Part shown: piece after piece, positions 12,201 to 20,999 of the stretch
Layout: each line of letters begins with the position of its first letter
How positions within the stretch are numbered: the first letter of the stretch is position 1
Origin: Hyposmocoma kahamanoa
Lineage: Eukaryota; Arthropoda; Insecta; Lepidoptera; Cosmopterigidae
Direction of reading: 5' to 3'
Assembly (NCBI RefSeq): GCF_003589595.1
Contig: NW_020653851.1
Span: 23,171,894-23,235,893, forward strand
Length of the DNA stretch: 64,000 nucleotides
Program-made: the position numbers and the translations under genes
The notes under the pieces: generated by a model
Seen by the model: the letters and a program-made list of their open reading frames with translations, nothing else
The model's database searches: none
What the model was told of the DNA's origin: nothing

Positions 12201-15200
12201 TATTTGGTTTTCAAGGACTTTTTAGCCGTAGCGCCATCTATTACAAATCTGTGAAAGTATTTCGTCATCCAGTTAGGTAACTTTACAACTACCAGCCCTG
12301 ACTGGAGATGTCGCTATTAATTGTATTGAAATGTGTATACTCAAATAAAGTAACAAATTAAATCAAATATTAGACAACATACTTTGCTCTGGTCCCAAGG
12401 TAATTAACTAAAGCGCTTGTGTTATGAAATCGGAAACAACGAAGGTACCATAAACATCCAGATATAATGTAGTAAAGTTTCTACATTGACCCGGCCGGGG
12501 ATCGAACCCATGCTCCATGGTGTGTAAGCCCCTATACTATATACTATATGATTATAGCATTGAGTATATAACCAGAAATAGAGACGAAATGTCATTTAAT
12601 TTGTTTGAAAACTATTCTGCCATATCATTACTGTGACAACTGCACTCCGATTGGCTAACCCGAGTTCGAAACAATTGACGGATGTCGTCAATGGGTGTCA
12701 ACTGTTTCACTTCAAATCGACCAGTTAACTCGATCTGTGCTATAATGGACGAAAATTGCAAAATTACATTTTTAACATTTAATTACCGATGAAATGTGAT
12801 TCCGTTTGTTTTGTAATTAGATATTTTTTCCACACCACCGAATAGAACAGCACGGCATTGTTAGAGATATTATCTTTATTACAATAAATGCAGAATATTT
12901 TTTGGAATATACGAAGACGTACACACAGGTCAGTAGTTGGCCTGTCTATATTCAGTGCAAACGAGAGTTGATATTTATAAGAGCTGTATCGCTAATGTGT
13001 TACCAGGAATATATAGCCATTATTTCGTCTCAATTTCTGGTTATATACTCGATGGATTATAGTGAAGAAGTGATAATAGAAACCGAAATTTAAGAACGGA
13101 AAAGATAACTGGGACCTAACGAGAGAGCGACAGGGCTTAGCCTGGGACCTGACAAAGCAGAAACGCTATTTCAGATACCCGGGAGACATTTAAGTAGCAA
13201 TGGAGTTCCTTATGAAAGATTTCGTCCAGGGAAGTACTGCCACCTTACGTATTTCTGCCGCCAAGTAGTAATGTGAGCATTACTGCGTTCCGGTTTTGAA
13301 GGGTGCTGGTGAAATTGCACATGGGACTTGTTAACTCATGTTTCAGGGTGACGAGTGCTTACTACCAAGCGCACGTCGTGTTCTTTCCGCCACTTGGTAT
13401 GATATAATCTCAGTACAGAGTACTAAAAGACCGACCTCAAAAGTACGTGGAATTACGTCTATTTGATAAGTTTTATTGAAATATCCCCTAATTCGCCACT
13501 ATACAGGACTTGACATTGGAGATAATAAAAATCGGTTTTCACTACTCAATTGAGAGAGAAACGCCTTGAATTGGAGAAATAGCAAAATCAACCATTAAAG
13601 TAATTGCTCCGAAATTAAAGTTAGGCGTTATTTGTAAAAATGAATCTTCATGCGTGAACAGCCACCCTTCGAGGTGGATGACTTTTTTCAAAATGAAATG
13701 GGATCACTATGGAAGCACCCCCTTTCAAACAAAAAAGAATCATGAAAATCGGTTCACAAATACCGGAGTTATCGCGTAACATACATACAAAAAAAAAGAA
13801 CATACAGTCGAATTGAGAACCTCCTCCTTTTTTGAAGTCGGTTAAAAGGAAATAGAACGAAATGTGTACTATAATATTGTTCGACAATTTAGGGTCATTC
13901 GCCGTGCGTTGGCGATCGGCGCGGCCCGGTGAAGCGAAATGAAGCCAAACTAGAGCGGATCGAGTTTCGCGGTTTAGTCAAACGATCACGTTACACTATC
14001 GACTGATATCGACTTCTACATTAAGAATAATAGTCCACTTTAAGTAGCTACGTAGGTACCTATTTACCTTTTTGCATAAAAAATATTAAGTCCTGATACA
14101 GCCTGAAATGGCTTTGGTTGATTCCGTAAACAGTGAAATTATTGAGTCAAGTCACTTTGGAAAAATATATAGTAAAATTGAGGACATGCACTGGTTAGTA
14201 AAAACACGATTCTTAAAAAAAAATTCATGATAGAAAAAAAACACAAACTTACCTCGAAATTTTGCAACAAAACCGTTGTATTCATTAGGTACTTTACATA
14301 TCGCACTGCTATTACAATAGTGTTGTAACTCAAATTGTCTGAAATTCACGATTATACTATTTCAGAACGTAATATTTGATTCTCTGCACGTCAATAGAAC
14401 CGTAGCTAAAATATTGTAAGAAACAATGAAAATAAATCTATTTAACTCAAAATGAGACAAACTTTTTACGAACTCAGTTCTGGATAAAACAGTCTTAATA
14501 AATAAGTTTCGAAAAAATATTAAGTAGTTTTTTCCTTTATTTGACAAGTGGGAACTTGTTTAGACGTCTGTAATAAATAAACTTTATCCTATACATAAAT
14601 TTTAATAATATTTGGCTGGAAGTGAGTAATTTGGTTTTCATCGATTCTGAAATAATACACTTTTTGAGTTGATACACTATTGCACTAACAGTGCGATATA
14701 ACGACGATTTTTTTTTATCAACTGAACTAAATAGAACATGTATAGTATACGATATATATTTTTCAAATGGGTTGAATTTCGTTTGAAAAATAAATTAATT
14801 CTGAAATAAAGACGGTGGCCCTAGCGTTCGATTCAAGCAAAATGAACCGTATTAGTTAGTACGAATTACGAAACGAATAAACGAAAAACCATTTATTTAT
14901 GGACTTCTGCATCTCAAACGTGTAACGGACTCTAAGAGTGCCCTTACTTCTTACTATGCATTTGCATAATCGGTATTGTCGTATGGTATCATTTTGTGGG
15001 GGAATTCTTGTGGGATAAATGAGTATTCATACTACAAAAGAAGTGTGTAAGAATAATAACCAACATTAAACAAATTGAATCTTGTCGCCCCTATTTTGTT
15101 AAAAATCAAATTCTTACACTTACTTCCATCTACATTCTGGAATCGTGTAAATTCATTAGAAAGCATCCCCAATTCCTCTAGAGAATAATAAAAGAAATGA

Positions 15201-18200
15201 CCGTAACATGAACAAACTTAAAATCCCCGTCTCCAAAATGAAAATAGTTGTGTCTGGCCCACACACTATGTTAATAAAAATTTATAATCATATCCCTAAT
15301 AGTATTAAAAATCTCCAAAAATTTACAGTTTTGCAAAGTATTAAAAATATTCCTTATTCGTAAGCTATTATAATTTAAAAGAATTTTTGGACGATTTGCT
15401 ACAATGACTTTACATTTAAAATAATTAATTAAGATTCTAATTACCCATAATGTTTAATTGTCATATGTTATTTAATACAATTAGAAAGATGTTTATCTTT
15501 TGACGATTTGATAAAATGATTACTTAGTTCTAATATTTGATTGATAACTCATAACGTATAAATTGTATTGTATATAGATTAATTAAATTGCTGTATTAAT
15601 AATGTCAATGTGAGACTGTCTTCCACAGTTGCTGTGCCCTTGCAGGGCGTCACATATAAACTGCCCTAAATTGGAGTTGTTGTAGCATTGTCTCTTGAGC
15701 TAATTAAGACCCTATGCAGTATAATTAATGTTGCAAATTACTTGTTATATTATATGCATAAAGATAGTAAAATTAAATTTAAATGTTTGGGCGTGAATTG
15801 TGATTCTTTCACTGTACGATGTGGTTCACCGCAATGTTTGTCTAATTTAGTTTTTTTTATCAATATTAGACAAGGAATTTTGGTTTTTTTTTATCAATCA
15901 GACGCCATTTAATTCTATGATTAAAATTTATTTATTTCTCTAATTCAAGGACTTGCACTATAAATAAAACTTAAAAAAAAACGGATTTCAAACACCAAAC
16001 GTCGTGTCGCGAATGTCGTGTCTGTCATCAAATATCACTGTGCAGTAATTTGTTGTCTGTAGGAAAATGTTTACGACCACTGCTTCTTTGTTTAAATTTT
16101 TTCCTAATTCTAAAAAAAGCATCTGTAGGTAGGTAGTTGAAACGATCTTAATACTTTTTGTGATAATGATTCAGTCGATCAAGATCTAGTCTGTTATAAT
16201 TGTATAATACAAAGATCGAACACTTAAGAAAAATGTTTTTGATCCGGCTTGATACGAACCAACGTCTTCCAGCAAACCGGGCCAAACGCTAAGTTACGGA
16301 ACGAACTAGTGCATCTTACGAATTTTTCTATGTGCTTGTTGCAGATGGGTAATTTTCAGGTAAGTTTTTTGTACTCAAATTTGGTGACAATTTCTTTTTA
16401 TTTAAATATTTATAGATTCAGATTCAGATTCATTTATTTCTCAAATATAACATTACAGTATAAATTGCACTACATGTCAAAGTATAAGAAATTAAATTGA
16501 GATCGTCAGACAAAAAGGAAAATTATAAGAAAAGCACACAATAATTAGAAAATTAACAATTAATTATGTAATATTGTTGTCATTAAATTATAATCAAATA
16601 TCATTCTCCATCAAGGATCGTCATAAGTTGATAACAATTATACAAGAGTACGTTAATGCGGTAAGAATTAGAATAAAAATAGAAAATACTGAATTCGTTA
16701 CAATTTAAAGCCCATAAATTCATTTACAGAGTATAAAGGATTTTTCAAGAAAAGGTCATTCAGCCGGCGCCTAAATGTTTCGTCAGACGGTTCAAGTCTG
16801 AGAATAGCGGGTAAACGCTCATAGTAAGCAGGTCCGATGACACGCGGGTTTTTCTCTGCAAGTGCCATGCGTCGGGGGACTGTTCTCAAATGACCGGTAC
16901 GGCGAAGTGGGATGCCAGAAACATTTACAGTACCAAATGAAGACAGATTATTTCTAACGTACATTATAATTGCGTATAAGTCGAGTGAGTAGCGCGTCAT
17001 TATGCGTTGCGCTACTAAGAGATTTCTGCAGGAATGTCTGTGTTTTACCCCAACCAATACGCGTACGGCACGTTTTTGCATTAGCATGACTCTATTGGCA
17101 TCCGTGGAGTTACCCTATATGAGTGAATCGTACGACATTAGCGAGAATATAGAATATCATCACGAAGTATTATTTAATATTCTATTGTGGTAGCCTCAAA
17201 TGTTCTTTAATATTTCACGGTGATATTTCGAGTATAAATAATAAAAATTGTCACCAAAATTGAGTACAAAAAAAACTTACCAGAAAATTACTGAGATCTT
17301 TGTTTCTTGTTTTTAACGACTTATTTGCCGTACCGCCATCTTTGAGAAATATATTTCTTCACTCAGCCAGGTACCTTTACAAGCTCTTTGCTTGTTTAAA
17401 TAAGGTCTGAGTAGTAAGTATATGTTGTATCTACTCGGTTGTAAGATCTCAATTGGTCTAATAGGCCGGAAGCCGACATATCGTCGTTCACTAACTGGAC
17501 CTATGCAATATGACTAAGCAAGGTTTGAATATATTGAATGAAAATTTATATGTGTTATTATTATGTGTCCATGGTGTTGGCGTGGTGGCCACAAGCTGGA
17601 AGACACTGTACTGAGATTATACTAAATACATTATCGTAGTAAAGTAATTCTGCTCTCGAAAGAAAGGCACAAAGCGTAAATTCAAAATTCGGAGATAAAA
17701 CAGTTTAACGGCTTTCTAGATCTTTCTGGTATAAAGGACAAATTAAAACATAATAATGTTTGATGTTAAGTAATTTATTAATGCTAAATATATATAAGAC
17801 ATATTTTATACAGAAATATTCATTGTATTTTAATATATTAATGTATTTTATATATAATAAACTTAGTAGAAAAAAAAACACAAAAAATGTTATTAGATGT
17901 ACTATTTACATATTAAGGGCATAACTAACTTAATTATAATTATGAATAGTTGACTTAGAATATAATAAAAGGGCACAAAGTGCTTTTTGTGTTATTTATG
18001 TAGTAATTATAATAAGGGCACTATTTGGTACATTACTCACATATTAATTATTACTAACATATTACTAAGTAAAATTCTTTGACTATTTCGAAATTAATTA
18101 ACCACATTAAAAAAAGGAGGTTCGCAATTCGACTTAATTTTTTCTTTGATGTTACGCGATTACTTATTTGTGAATCATCATCAAGATCTGGATGATTCTT

Positions 18201-20999
18201 TTTTTTGGAAAGAGCATACCTCAGTACTGGTTCCATTAAAATTTGAAGAATATATTCCACCTCTAAGGGTGGCAAACTAGGGGATGAATCCGGTTTCGCG
18301 CACTTTCGGTAACCGATTTGAATAATAAAACTTGGCAAATAGATGTAATTCGACGAACTTTTGAGGTAGGTTTTTTTTTAGTACTCTGTATTGATATCAT
18401 TATGAAATTATAAACGTCAAATATGACTTTTTAAGATAGAAAATCTGATTAATGATGTTGACAATTAACGAGATAGATTTCTGCAATAAATTAGGTATAT
18501 TAACTGTTTCCCCGATCCCGAATATGTATGGATGTATACTACAACTCAAAATAAAAAATACTATAGAACAAAATACGACATAATTTCAGACGGAGGAAAT
18601 TGCTCTATGTCTGTTACTTCCTTGAAATTTAAATAAATGTCAGATGCTAACGGCCCGGAATCATTACTTAATATCACTTTGTTAACGGTTGCTATTGGAT
18701 AATGGCTGATGATGACCATGTAGAGCTAAGACTATATCTTAAAGTTATAGGTTATGTTTATCGGAAGACGTGGTATGAATGACCACGTGACTCCGATACT
18801 ACGTGGACCAACCATCTTGAAATAGTCGTGCAAGCAGCACAGGACAGCTCAAATTGGTGATCCTAGGAAAGAGGCTTACGTCCAGCAACGGATGTATTCC
18901 TATAGATTGAGAAGATGATGAATTAGGTTTTATTTTATAAGTTGCATGAGCTTAATAGTTCACGGATCTTTCTAGTTCACTAGTTCAGTTGGCACTGTGC
19001 GAAAGGGACAACTAATGTACTTTTACTGTGTTTAGTAACATTTCGAGTGAAATGTACGACTGAGCGTAAGTTAACGACGCAGATGTGTTTGTAAGGATAA
19101 TCAAAATTGTATTTTCTATATTTAGTAAAGTGTACTATTGACCTAACAACACATACTAGAAGTCCGGAGTAGTTAATTTACATAAAATTACTAGTTTGGA
19201 GTGTTCGTTCCATGTCCGAGCAAGGACAGTCCCATATCTTTCTACATAAGTTTTGTTTATAGTGCCACTAAGTCGACTACCAAATCTCCTCATTGGTGGC
19301 GGAGCTGGAAAGCACGCTCACTTCCTGACGCCGGATAACGATGTCTGTCCAGTTCCCAATAACTTAAGAGGATATCTAGCTTATCCTCTACTAACTCTCC
19401 AGGCTAGTGCCGTAGATGCCCAATGAGACAATGTGCGGACATAGCTTCCAACTCAAAGGGTAACTCACGTGTCCCGCGCGACTCCTCGCTTCAGGCTCTC
19501 AACAAGACAGCTGCTAAGATGCGCTAGCTACGCACGAGACAGAGAGTCATTCAGCTCTCAGCTCAGACATACTCTGCAGCTCACCACAAAATGAGCGTGA
19601 CTCAAGTCCGGGTCCACCAGAGACGCCCGTGAAGGCGTATCACTGGCTGAGGGATTGGCTTGGACGCCCGAGCAAGCTAAAAGCTTTAGTAGCATTACAG
19701 CTCCTTGTGAAAGAGTTCTGTCAAGTACTGTCACATTACCTATTTCTGCCGCCAAGTAGTAATGTGAGCATTGCTACGCTCCGGTTTTGAGGGTAAGGTT
19801 GCTGGTGAAATTACTGGCACATGGGACTTGTCAACTTATCAGTCTCAGGGTGTCGTGCGCAGTTGCAGTGGCCTTAGATCTTTGTGATTTAAAGCTCTGA
19901 GTGACACTGCGACTTTTAGGGACAGGCGTGTCGCTTACTACCAGGCACACGACTTGTTCGTCCCGTCTCTTAGTGTTAGTGAAAGAAAAAGAACTAGAAG
20001 ACCGAACTAGTTCAGTTGACCGATTGAACTAGATCGAAGCGTTCATTTTAAAGACCGAGCAAGTCTACTGTCTGAGGTGTTTTGTGTTTGCTACTTACCC
20101 ATTAACCAGGAGCCTGGTGGCCTGTTCAGCAGCATAAGCATTATTAGCCATTGGTTTCACATCCTTAGAAGTAGCAGCTGCTCTCTGCGCTCGGCTGGCA
20201 GGAGTATCTTTCGCTAGTGGCGCTCGTTTCTTTTCCAGTTCTATTCTTTTTTGGAGATCAGCTTTTCCTCTTTCTACTGCTGTTTTGATCTCTTCAGGTG
20301 TTGGTTGATTTGACCAGTTTTTTGGTTGCCGACCTTTGAAAATCATTAACGTTTAATTTTTTTAATGTAGGTACCTATCAAGATCGTTGTATATTGTTTA
20401 GATTCTTACTTCAAAATGAATTAAGATTTTTGTCATAGGATAGGGAAATTGCTCGATCTCAAATTAGGGAAATCCCAGTACTGTCTATTAGTACCAGAGC
20501 AAAGGAATTCACTCTGAGGCACTTCTCAGACCAGGATCAATTTAAAAAAAGCTGATTTTCCAATTTGGTCCTACCGGGAATAGAACCCGAAAACTCCTCA
20601 TCCAGCGCTCACAGAGTTAACCGAGTCACCGAAATCGTCAAAATGGTTCAGATTACAAGAAAAATGTAGAGTCATACATGACAGCTTTATCTGATAATCA
20701 GATCTAGTAATCAAGAAGTTAGCCAATAGAGGAACTATCTTCCGCCATACGTCTACAATGTTTTGTGTAAATGGAGGAAGCTTCACAAACTCACCTTGCA
20801 AAGGCCATGATAACTGCAACAATGGTTGCAGTTCTGGAGCAGTGCTGGACAGATTTAAGGGCGTTACTGTCAGGTTTGTCTGAGGAATAGGCGTAGAGTC
20901 ATCCGTGCTGTTGTCCATACCCATGTCATCGCTTAAGTTGTAGCCTACTGTGACCAGGAGGGCTATGCTCAGGATTGCTCTGTACGAGAAGGGATTCAT
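114..20999 (-). CDS. Secreted animal haem peroxidase, 8 exons, 3' end beyond the window
   Basis: CDS is complement(join) of 114..250, 790..987, 1067..1285, 2023..2181, 4319..4489, 8880..9088, 20099..20333 and 20795..20999; all junctions are GT-AG and phases agree, giving 511 codons with no stop. Residues 1-20 look like a signal peptide, followed by an Asn-X-Ser/Thr-rich linker. The haem domain starts near residue 165 ([16 protein letters not shown]). By comparison with myeloperoxidase, the visible catalytic residues are Gln260, Asp263 and distal His264 in WGQFIDHD, Arg403 and Glu406 in DDRANEN, and proximal His507 in FRFAHTL; Asp263 and Glu406 are the usual haem-ester residues. Family role: extracellular H2O2-dependent oxidation, for example chorion or cuticle tyrosine cross-linking or immunity. 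About 200-250 C-terminal residues should lie left of position 1. The MPO Met243 position is Asn, as in most peroxidases. The exact orthologue (Pxt, Pxd or chorion peroxidase) cannot be fixed. Confidence 0.93.
317..548 (+). repeat. Rep-A copy 1
   Basis: First of about 15 copies of a ~280-bp repeat in this window. Read on this strand the family runs from GTAGCAGTAGAGCTCC through GGGAAGTACTGCC, a central hairpin (GCAGTGCCACTCAGA, ~17-nt loop, inverse arm), to CGCACGACTTGTTCGTCCCG and an A-rich end. It has no terminal inverted repeats and no A/B box, so it could be a LINE-derived SINE or another non-autonomous element. This copy lacks the first ~30 bp. Confidence 0.85.
790..987 (-). CDS. Peroxidase exon 7 (catalytic Arg)
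   Basis: Residues 400-466 with DDRANEN (Arg403, Glu406), the WARQHNRIA helix (usually REHNRIA; Glu is Gln here), LNPLWDDE, and YQEARKIV with [12 protein letters not shown]. Acceptor TTTCCAG|GT, donor CTCG|GTGAGC. Confidence 0.95.
1067..1285 (-). CDS. Peroxidase exon 6 (NQ-T-F-D-S-VYG motif)
   Basis: Residues 327-400, opening with [19 protein letters not shown], the family's calcium-binding/structural signature, then [10 protein letters not shown]. Acceptor TCTCCAG|GA, donor ACTG|GTGAGT. Confidence 0.95.
1698..1885 (+). repeat. SINE-1 copy (tRNA-derived)
   Basis: tRNA-like head with a B box (GGGTTCGAT) after CATGCTGGACTGCCACGCAG, then an unrelated body. The same unit recurs at 31338-31566 (minus) and 45571-45770 (plus). 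It lies in a peroxidase intron. Confidence 0.8.
2023..2181 (-). CDS. Peroxidase exon 5
   Basis: Residues 274-327. It has the paired cysteines and the [17 protein letters not shown] block that precedes the NQxTxFxDxSxVYG motif in this family. Acceptor TTCCAG|GC, donor TTTTG|GTTAGT. Confidence 0.92.
2215..2520 (-). repeat. Degenerate repeat built on a CTGCATGAAGT motif
   Basis: The short motif CTGCATGAAGT and its relatives return every ~45-50 bp in both orientations, so the stretch is internally repetitive. Its last ~110 bp match 21975-22080 on the other strand. No coding potential; possibly a MITE remnant. Confidence 0.55.
2662..2735 (-). repeat. SINE-2 head fragment
   Basis: Reverse complement contains a B box (GGTTCGAGTCC) and the AAGTGTTCGATC-like end of SINE-2; see 3063-3200 for the best copy. 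Confidence 0.55.
2772..2870 (+). repeat. Rep-E fragment
   Basis: Rep-E is a short repeat with the core GCCGTAGCGCCATCTGTGAG followed by a CAGCCAGGTAACTTTACAGC segment. It usually sits beside SINE-2 and may be its body. Other copies are at 3255-3350, 12210-12310, 17300-17390, 37436-37475, 45985-46075 and 48250-48345. This one is degenerate. Confidence 0.5.
2977..3055. repeat. Perfect 23-bp inverted repeat (hairpin)
   Basis: Arms 2977-2999 and 3033-3055 are exact inverse copies (ACTCAAAAATAGAACACAAA...), with a 33-nt spacer. It sits directly 5' of a SINE-2. It could be a small MITE or a structured RNA; there is no evidence of expression. Confidence 0.85.
3063..3200 (+). repeat. SINE-2 copy (tRNA-derived)
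   Basis: Head has an A-box-like TGGCTTAGTTGG and a canonical B box GGTTCGAATCC, spaced as in tRNA, then a short tail ending ATTATAACAAACTAG. The tRNA fold is not complete, so this is a SINE rather than a tRNA gene. Confidence 0.8.
3255..3350 (-). repeat. Rep-E fragment
   Basis: Inverse of GCCGTAGCGCCATCTGTGA, preceded by the CTGTAAAGTTACTTGGCTGA segment. It lies just downstream of the SINE-2 at 3063, in opposite orientation. Confidence 0.6.
3351..4318. other. Intron, nothing recognised
   Basis: Peroxidase intron sequence. AT-rich, no ORF of interest, no clear repeat shared with the rest of the window. Confidence 0.6.
4319..4489 (-). CDS. Peroxidase exon 4 (distal histidine)
   Basis: Exon of 171 bp (57 codons, phase 1 at both ends), residues 217-274. 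It carries WGQFIDHDV with Gln260, Asp263 and distal His264. Acceptor TTATTGCAG|GCC, donor AAAG|GTATGA. It has no internal Met-initiated ORF long enough to stand out, so it is easily missed. Dropping it would keep the frame but remove the active site. Confidence 0.93.
4490..5380. other. Intron, nothing recognised
   Basis: Peroxidase intron between exons 3 and 4. AT-rich with no coding or structural signal that I can support. Confidence 0.6.
5381..5650 (+). repeat. Rep-A copy 2
   Basis: Near full length, from the GTAGCAGTGGAGCTCC head to the TAGGTATCATAAAAAAAA tail. The central hairpin is intact (GTGGCAGTGCCTCTCAGA with its inverse arm). Confidence 0.85.
5777..5913 (+). mobile_element. Rep-B copy 1 (Penelope-like fragment) with 13-bp target duplication
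   Basis: Insert 5790-5900 is flanked by CTAGTTCAGTGTA at 5777-5789 and 5901-5913. It carries GACCATGGGACCTGTAAA, a CCCGAAAC box (partly mutated here), ATACGCGATTTAAATCCGGA and ends at TTTCATTTC. The family is discussed under 57390-57977. Confidence 0.75.
5914..7352. other. Intron, nothing recognised
   Basis: No conserved reading frame and no match to the repeat families catalogued here. The short ORFs present have no recognisable motif. Confidence 0.6.
7353..7429. repeat. Perfect 30-bp inverted repeat (miRNA-like hairpin)
   Basis: Arms 7353-7382 and 7400-7429 are exact inverse copies; the stem extends about five more pairs with one G-T wobble, leaving a loop of about 7 nt. The arms read TTTGAATTAGTAGAAAGTCA and onward. 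Size and shape would fit a pre-miRNA or a very short palindromic MITE. Confidence 0.88.
7840..8600 (+). pseudogene. LINE ORF2 C-terminal remnant
   Basis: Frameshifted coding remains in plus frames. [19 protein letters not shown] and [12 protein letters not shown] are followed by [17 protein letters not shown], a Cys-x-Cys...His...Cys zinc-knuckle-like block, then [12 protein letters not shown]. This order is typical of the end of a non-LTR retrotransposon polyprotein found in many copies in moths. Locally GC-richer than its surroundings. Clade not assigned. Confidence 0.65.
8601..8879. other. AT-rich intron with short TATC microsatellite
   Basis: Holds CTATCTATCTACC near 8640, perhaps the A/T-rich 3' tail of the LINE remnant just upstream, and nothing else recognisable. 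Confidence 0.4.
8880..9088 (-). CDS. Peroxidase exon 3 (start of haem domain)
   Basis: It codes residues 147-217 and includes [16 protein letters not shown] and [14 protein letters not shown], the conserved entry to the animal haem peroxidase fold. Acceptor TTCCAG|C, donor GATG|GTAAGA. The preceding intron is 11,010 bp and is built largely of transposons. Confidence 0.93.
9206..9679 (+). mobile_element. Rep-C copy 1 (MITE, full length)
   Basis: About 470 bp, opening with AACCGACTTCAAAA and closing with the inverse TTTTTGAGGTCGGTTTTTTT then AGTACTCTGTACTGAG. The ends form short terminal inverted repeats, so I class it as a MITE. No ORF. Other copies are at 13406, 18100, 22394 (split), 40229, 43134, plus an end fragment at 28985. 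Confidence 0.8.
9948..10252 (-). repeat. Rep-A copy 3
   Basis: Full length in inverse orientation, with a ~25-bp insertion (GATGATGGCAATGATGATAA) near its head end. Confidence 0.8.
10300..11175 (+). pseudogene. LINE reverse-transcriptase remnant (jockey/CR1 type)
   Basis: Broken [22 protein letters not shown] is RT block 4; a frameshift then moves the catalytic FADD (10486-10497, LFADDTKFF) into the next frame. Downstream come [11 protein letters not shown] and [20 protein letters not shown], the usual thumb region. Several frameshifts and stops, so it is dead. It is 5'-truncated. Confidence 0.8.
11289..11457 (-). repeat. Rep-A copy 4 (partial)
   Basis: Retains the tail and hairpin half; the head half is missing. 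It is preceded by a short (TA/TG)n microsatellite at about 11262-11287. Confidence 0.75.
11458..12209. other. Intron, nothing recognised
   Basis: AT-rich, no recognisable coding block or repeat. Confidence 0.5.
12210..12310 (+). repeat. Rep-E fragment
   Basis: TTTTAGCCGTAGCGCCATCT followed by the CAGTTAGGTAACTTTACAAC segment, about as complete as any copy here. Confidence 0.6.
12425..12545 (-). repeat. SINE-4 copy (tRNA-derived)
   Basis: Reverse complement has a B box GGGTTCGATCCCCGG, then a body ending in GGTACCTTCGTTG. It shares its body with the copy at 24085-24242. It abuts the left target duplication of the THAP-MITE at 12558. Confidence 0.65.
12558..13054 (-). mobile_element. P-element-like THAP-MITE, copy 1, with 8-bp target duplication
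   Basis: 497 bp with ~34-bp terminal inverted repeats (CATTGAGTATATAACC left, inverse of CATCGAGTATATAACC right). The flanking 8-bp duplications GATTATAG are perfect (12550-12557 and 13055-13062). The reverse complement holds a damaged copy of the THAP exon seen at 39673 (ATG at 12858, [12 protein letters not shown] then a stop). Confidence 0.85.
13192..13404 (+). repeat. Rep-A copy 5
   Basis: Lacks about 70 bp including the hairpin. Its tail directly abuts Rep-C copy 2. Confidence 0.75.
13406..13849 (-). mobile_element. Rep-C copy 2
   Basis: Full length, inverse orientation: opens AATCTCAGTACAGAGTACTA and closes TTTTTTGAAGTCGGTTAAAA. Confidence 0.8.
14157..14822. repeat. Dispersed repeat shared with 61981-62300
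   Basis: The first ~130 bp (AATATATAGTAAAATTGAGG on) and the last ~125 bp (TATCAACTGAACTAAATAGA on) match the element at 61981-62300 in the same order. Here about 400 bp separate them, against about 10 bp there. The terminal inverted repeats of the other copy are not recognisable here. Confidence 0.6.
15230..15640 (+). pseudogene. LINE 3' end remnant
   Basis: Reads [20 protein letters not shown] then SIKNIPYS, the C-terminal phrase of CR1/jockey-type ORF2, followed by an AT-rich 3' UTR. Only this end survives. Confidence 0.6.
15641..16204. other. Intron, nothing recognised
   Basis: AT-rich; no conserved frame or catalogued repeat. Confidence 0.5.
16205..16330 (-). repeat. SINE-2 copy
   Basis: Inverse of the 3063 copy, with the B box decayed (GGTTCGTATCA in reverse complement). 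It lies just outside the left arm of the inverted repeat at 16357. Confidence 0.65.
16357..17282. repeat. Inverted repeat flanking a LINE fragment
   Basis: Left arm ~16357-16402 (GTAAGTTTTTTGTACTCAAA) and right arm ~17232-17282 are inverse copies over about 43 bp with a few differences. Between them lies the LINE end at 16405-17140. It could be two opposed SINE-2-linked copies or a foldback element that captured the LINE. Confidence 0.65.
16405..17140 (-). pseudogene. LINE 3' end, 5'-truncated, with GAATCT tail
   Basis: The reverse complement is open for 129 codons: [20 protein letters not shown], then GPAYYERLP and [19 protein letters not shown], the usual C-terminus of CR1/L2/jockey-type ORF2. 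It ends in (GAATCT)n at ~16412-16432, the LINE's 3' tail. Confidence 0.75.
17300..17390 (+). repeat. Rep-E fragment
   Basis: TTATTTGCCGTACCGCCATC, then CAGCCAGGTACCTTTACAAG; it follows immediately on the right arm of the inverted repeat at 16357-17282. Confidence 0.55.
17391..18099. other. AT-rich intron, nothing recognised
   Basis: Very AT-rich with short A and T runs. No supported feature. Confidence 0.5.
18100..18395 (+). mobile_element. Rep-C copy 3 (internally deleted)
   Basis: Both ends present but diverged; about 170 bp of the middle are lost (GGTGGCAAACTAGGGGATGA joins the two halves). The same deletion point is seen in copy 5 at 40229, so the two may share an ancestor. Confidence 0.7.
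18740..18915 (+). pseudogene. LINE C-terminal relic
   Basis: GTCGTGCAAGCAGCACAGGA then AAAGAGGCTTACGTCCAGCA gives the phrase VQAAQD...W...G.R..VQQ that ends RTE-like LINE ORFs in many insects. Too short and broken for a firm clade. Confidence 0.4.
18916..19688. other. Intron, locally GC-richer, nothing identified
   Basis: 19260-19690 is less AT-rich than its surroundings and may be an old transposon piece, but I see no diagnostic motif. Confidence 0.35.
19689..19980 (+). repeat. Rep-A copy 6
   Basis: Near full length, ending about 110 bp before the exon 2 donor of the peroxidase. Confidence 0.8.
20099..20333 (-). CDS. Peroxidase exon 2 (charged pro-region)
   Basis: It codes residues 69-147, a Lys/Glu/Ala-rich helical stretch ([17 protein letters not shown]). 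It starts after TTCAAAG and ends at the donor GTAAGT (20098-20093). Split codon G|GT joins exon 1 and GG|C joins exon 3, both glycine. Similar Ala/Lys-rich pro-regions precede the haem domain in other arthropod peroxidases. Confidence 0.8.
20535..20640 (-). repeat. SINE-3 copy in peroxidase intron 1
   Basis: Reverse complement carries a decayed B box (GGGTTCTATTCCCGGTAGG) and the family ending ACCAAATTGGAAAATC. Other copies are at 33462, 43745 and 61755. Confidence 0.6.
20795..20999 (-). CDS. Peroxidase exon 1 (signal peptide)
   Basis: Start ATG at 20999-20997. It codes residues 1-68, beginning [20 protein letters not shown], a basic then hydrophobic leader typical of a signal peptide. Donor TTGCAAG|GTGAGT at 20795/20794, phase 1. 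Open reading continues past the donor to 20598, but that extension has no peroxidase character. Further 5' UTR exons upstream are possible and were not found. Confidence 0.82.
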
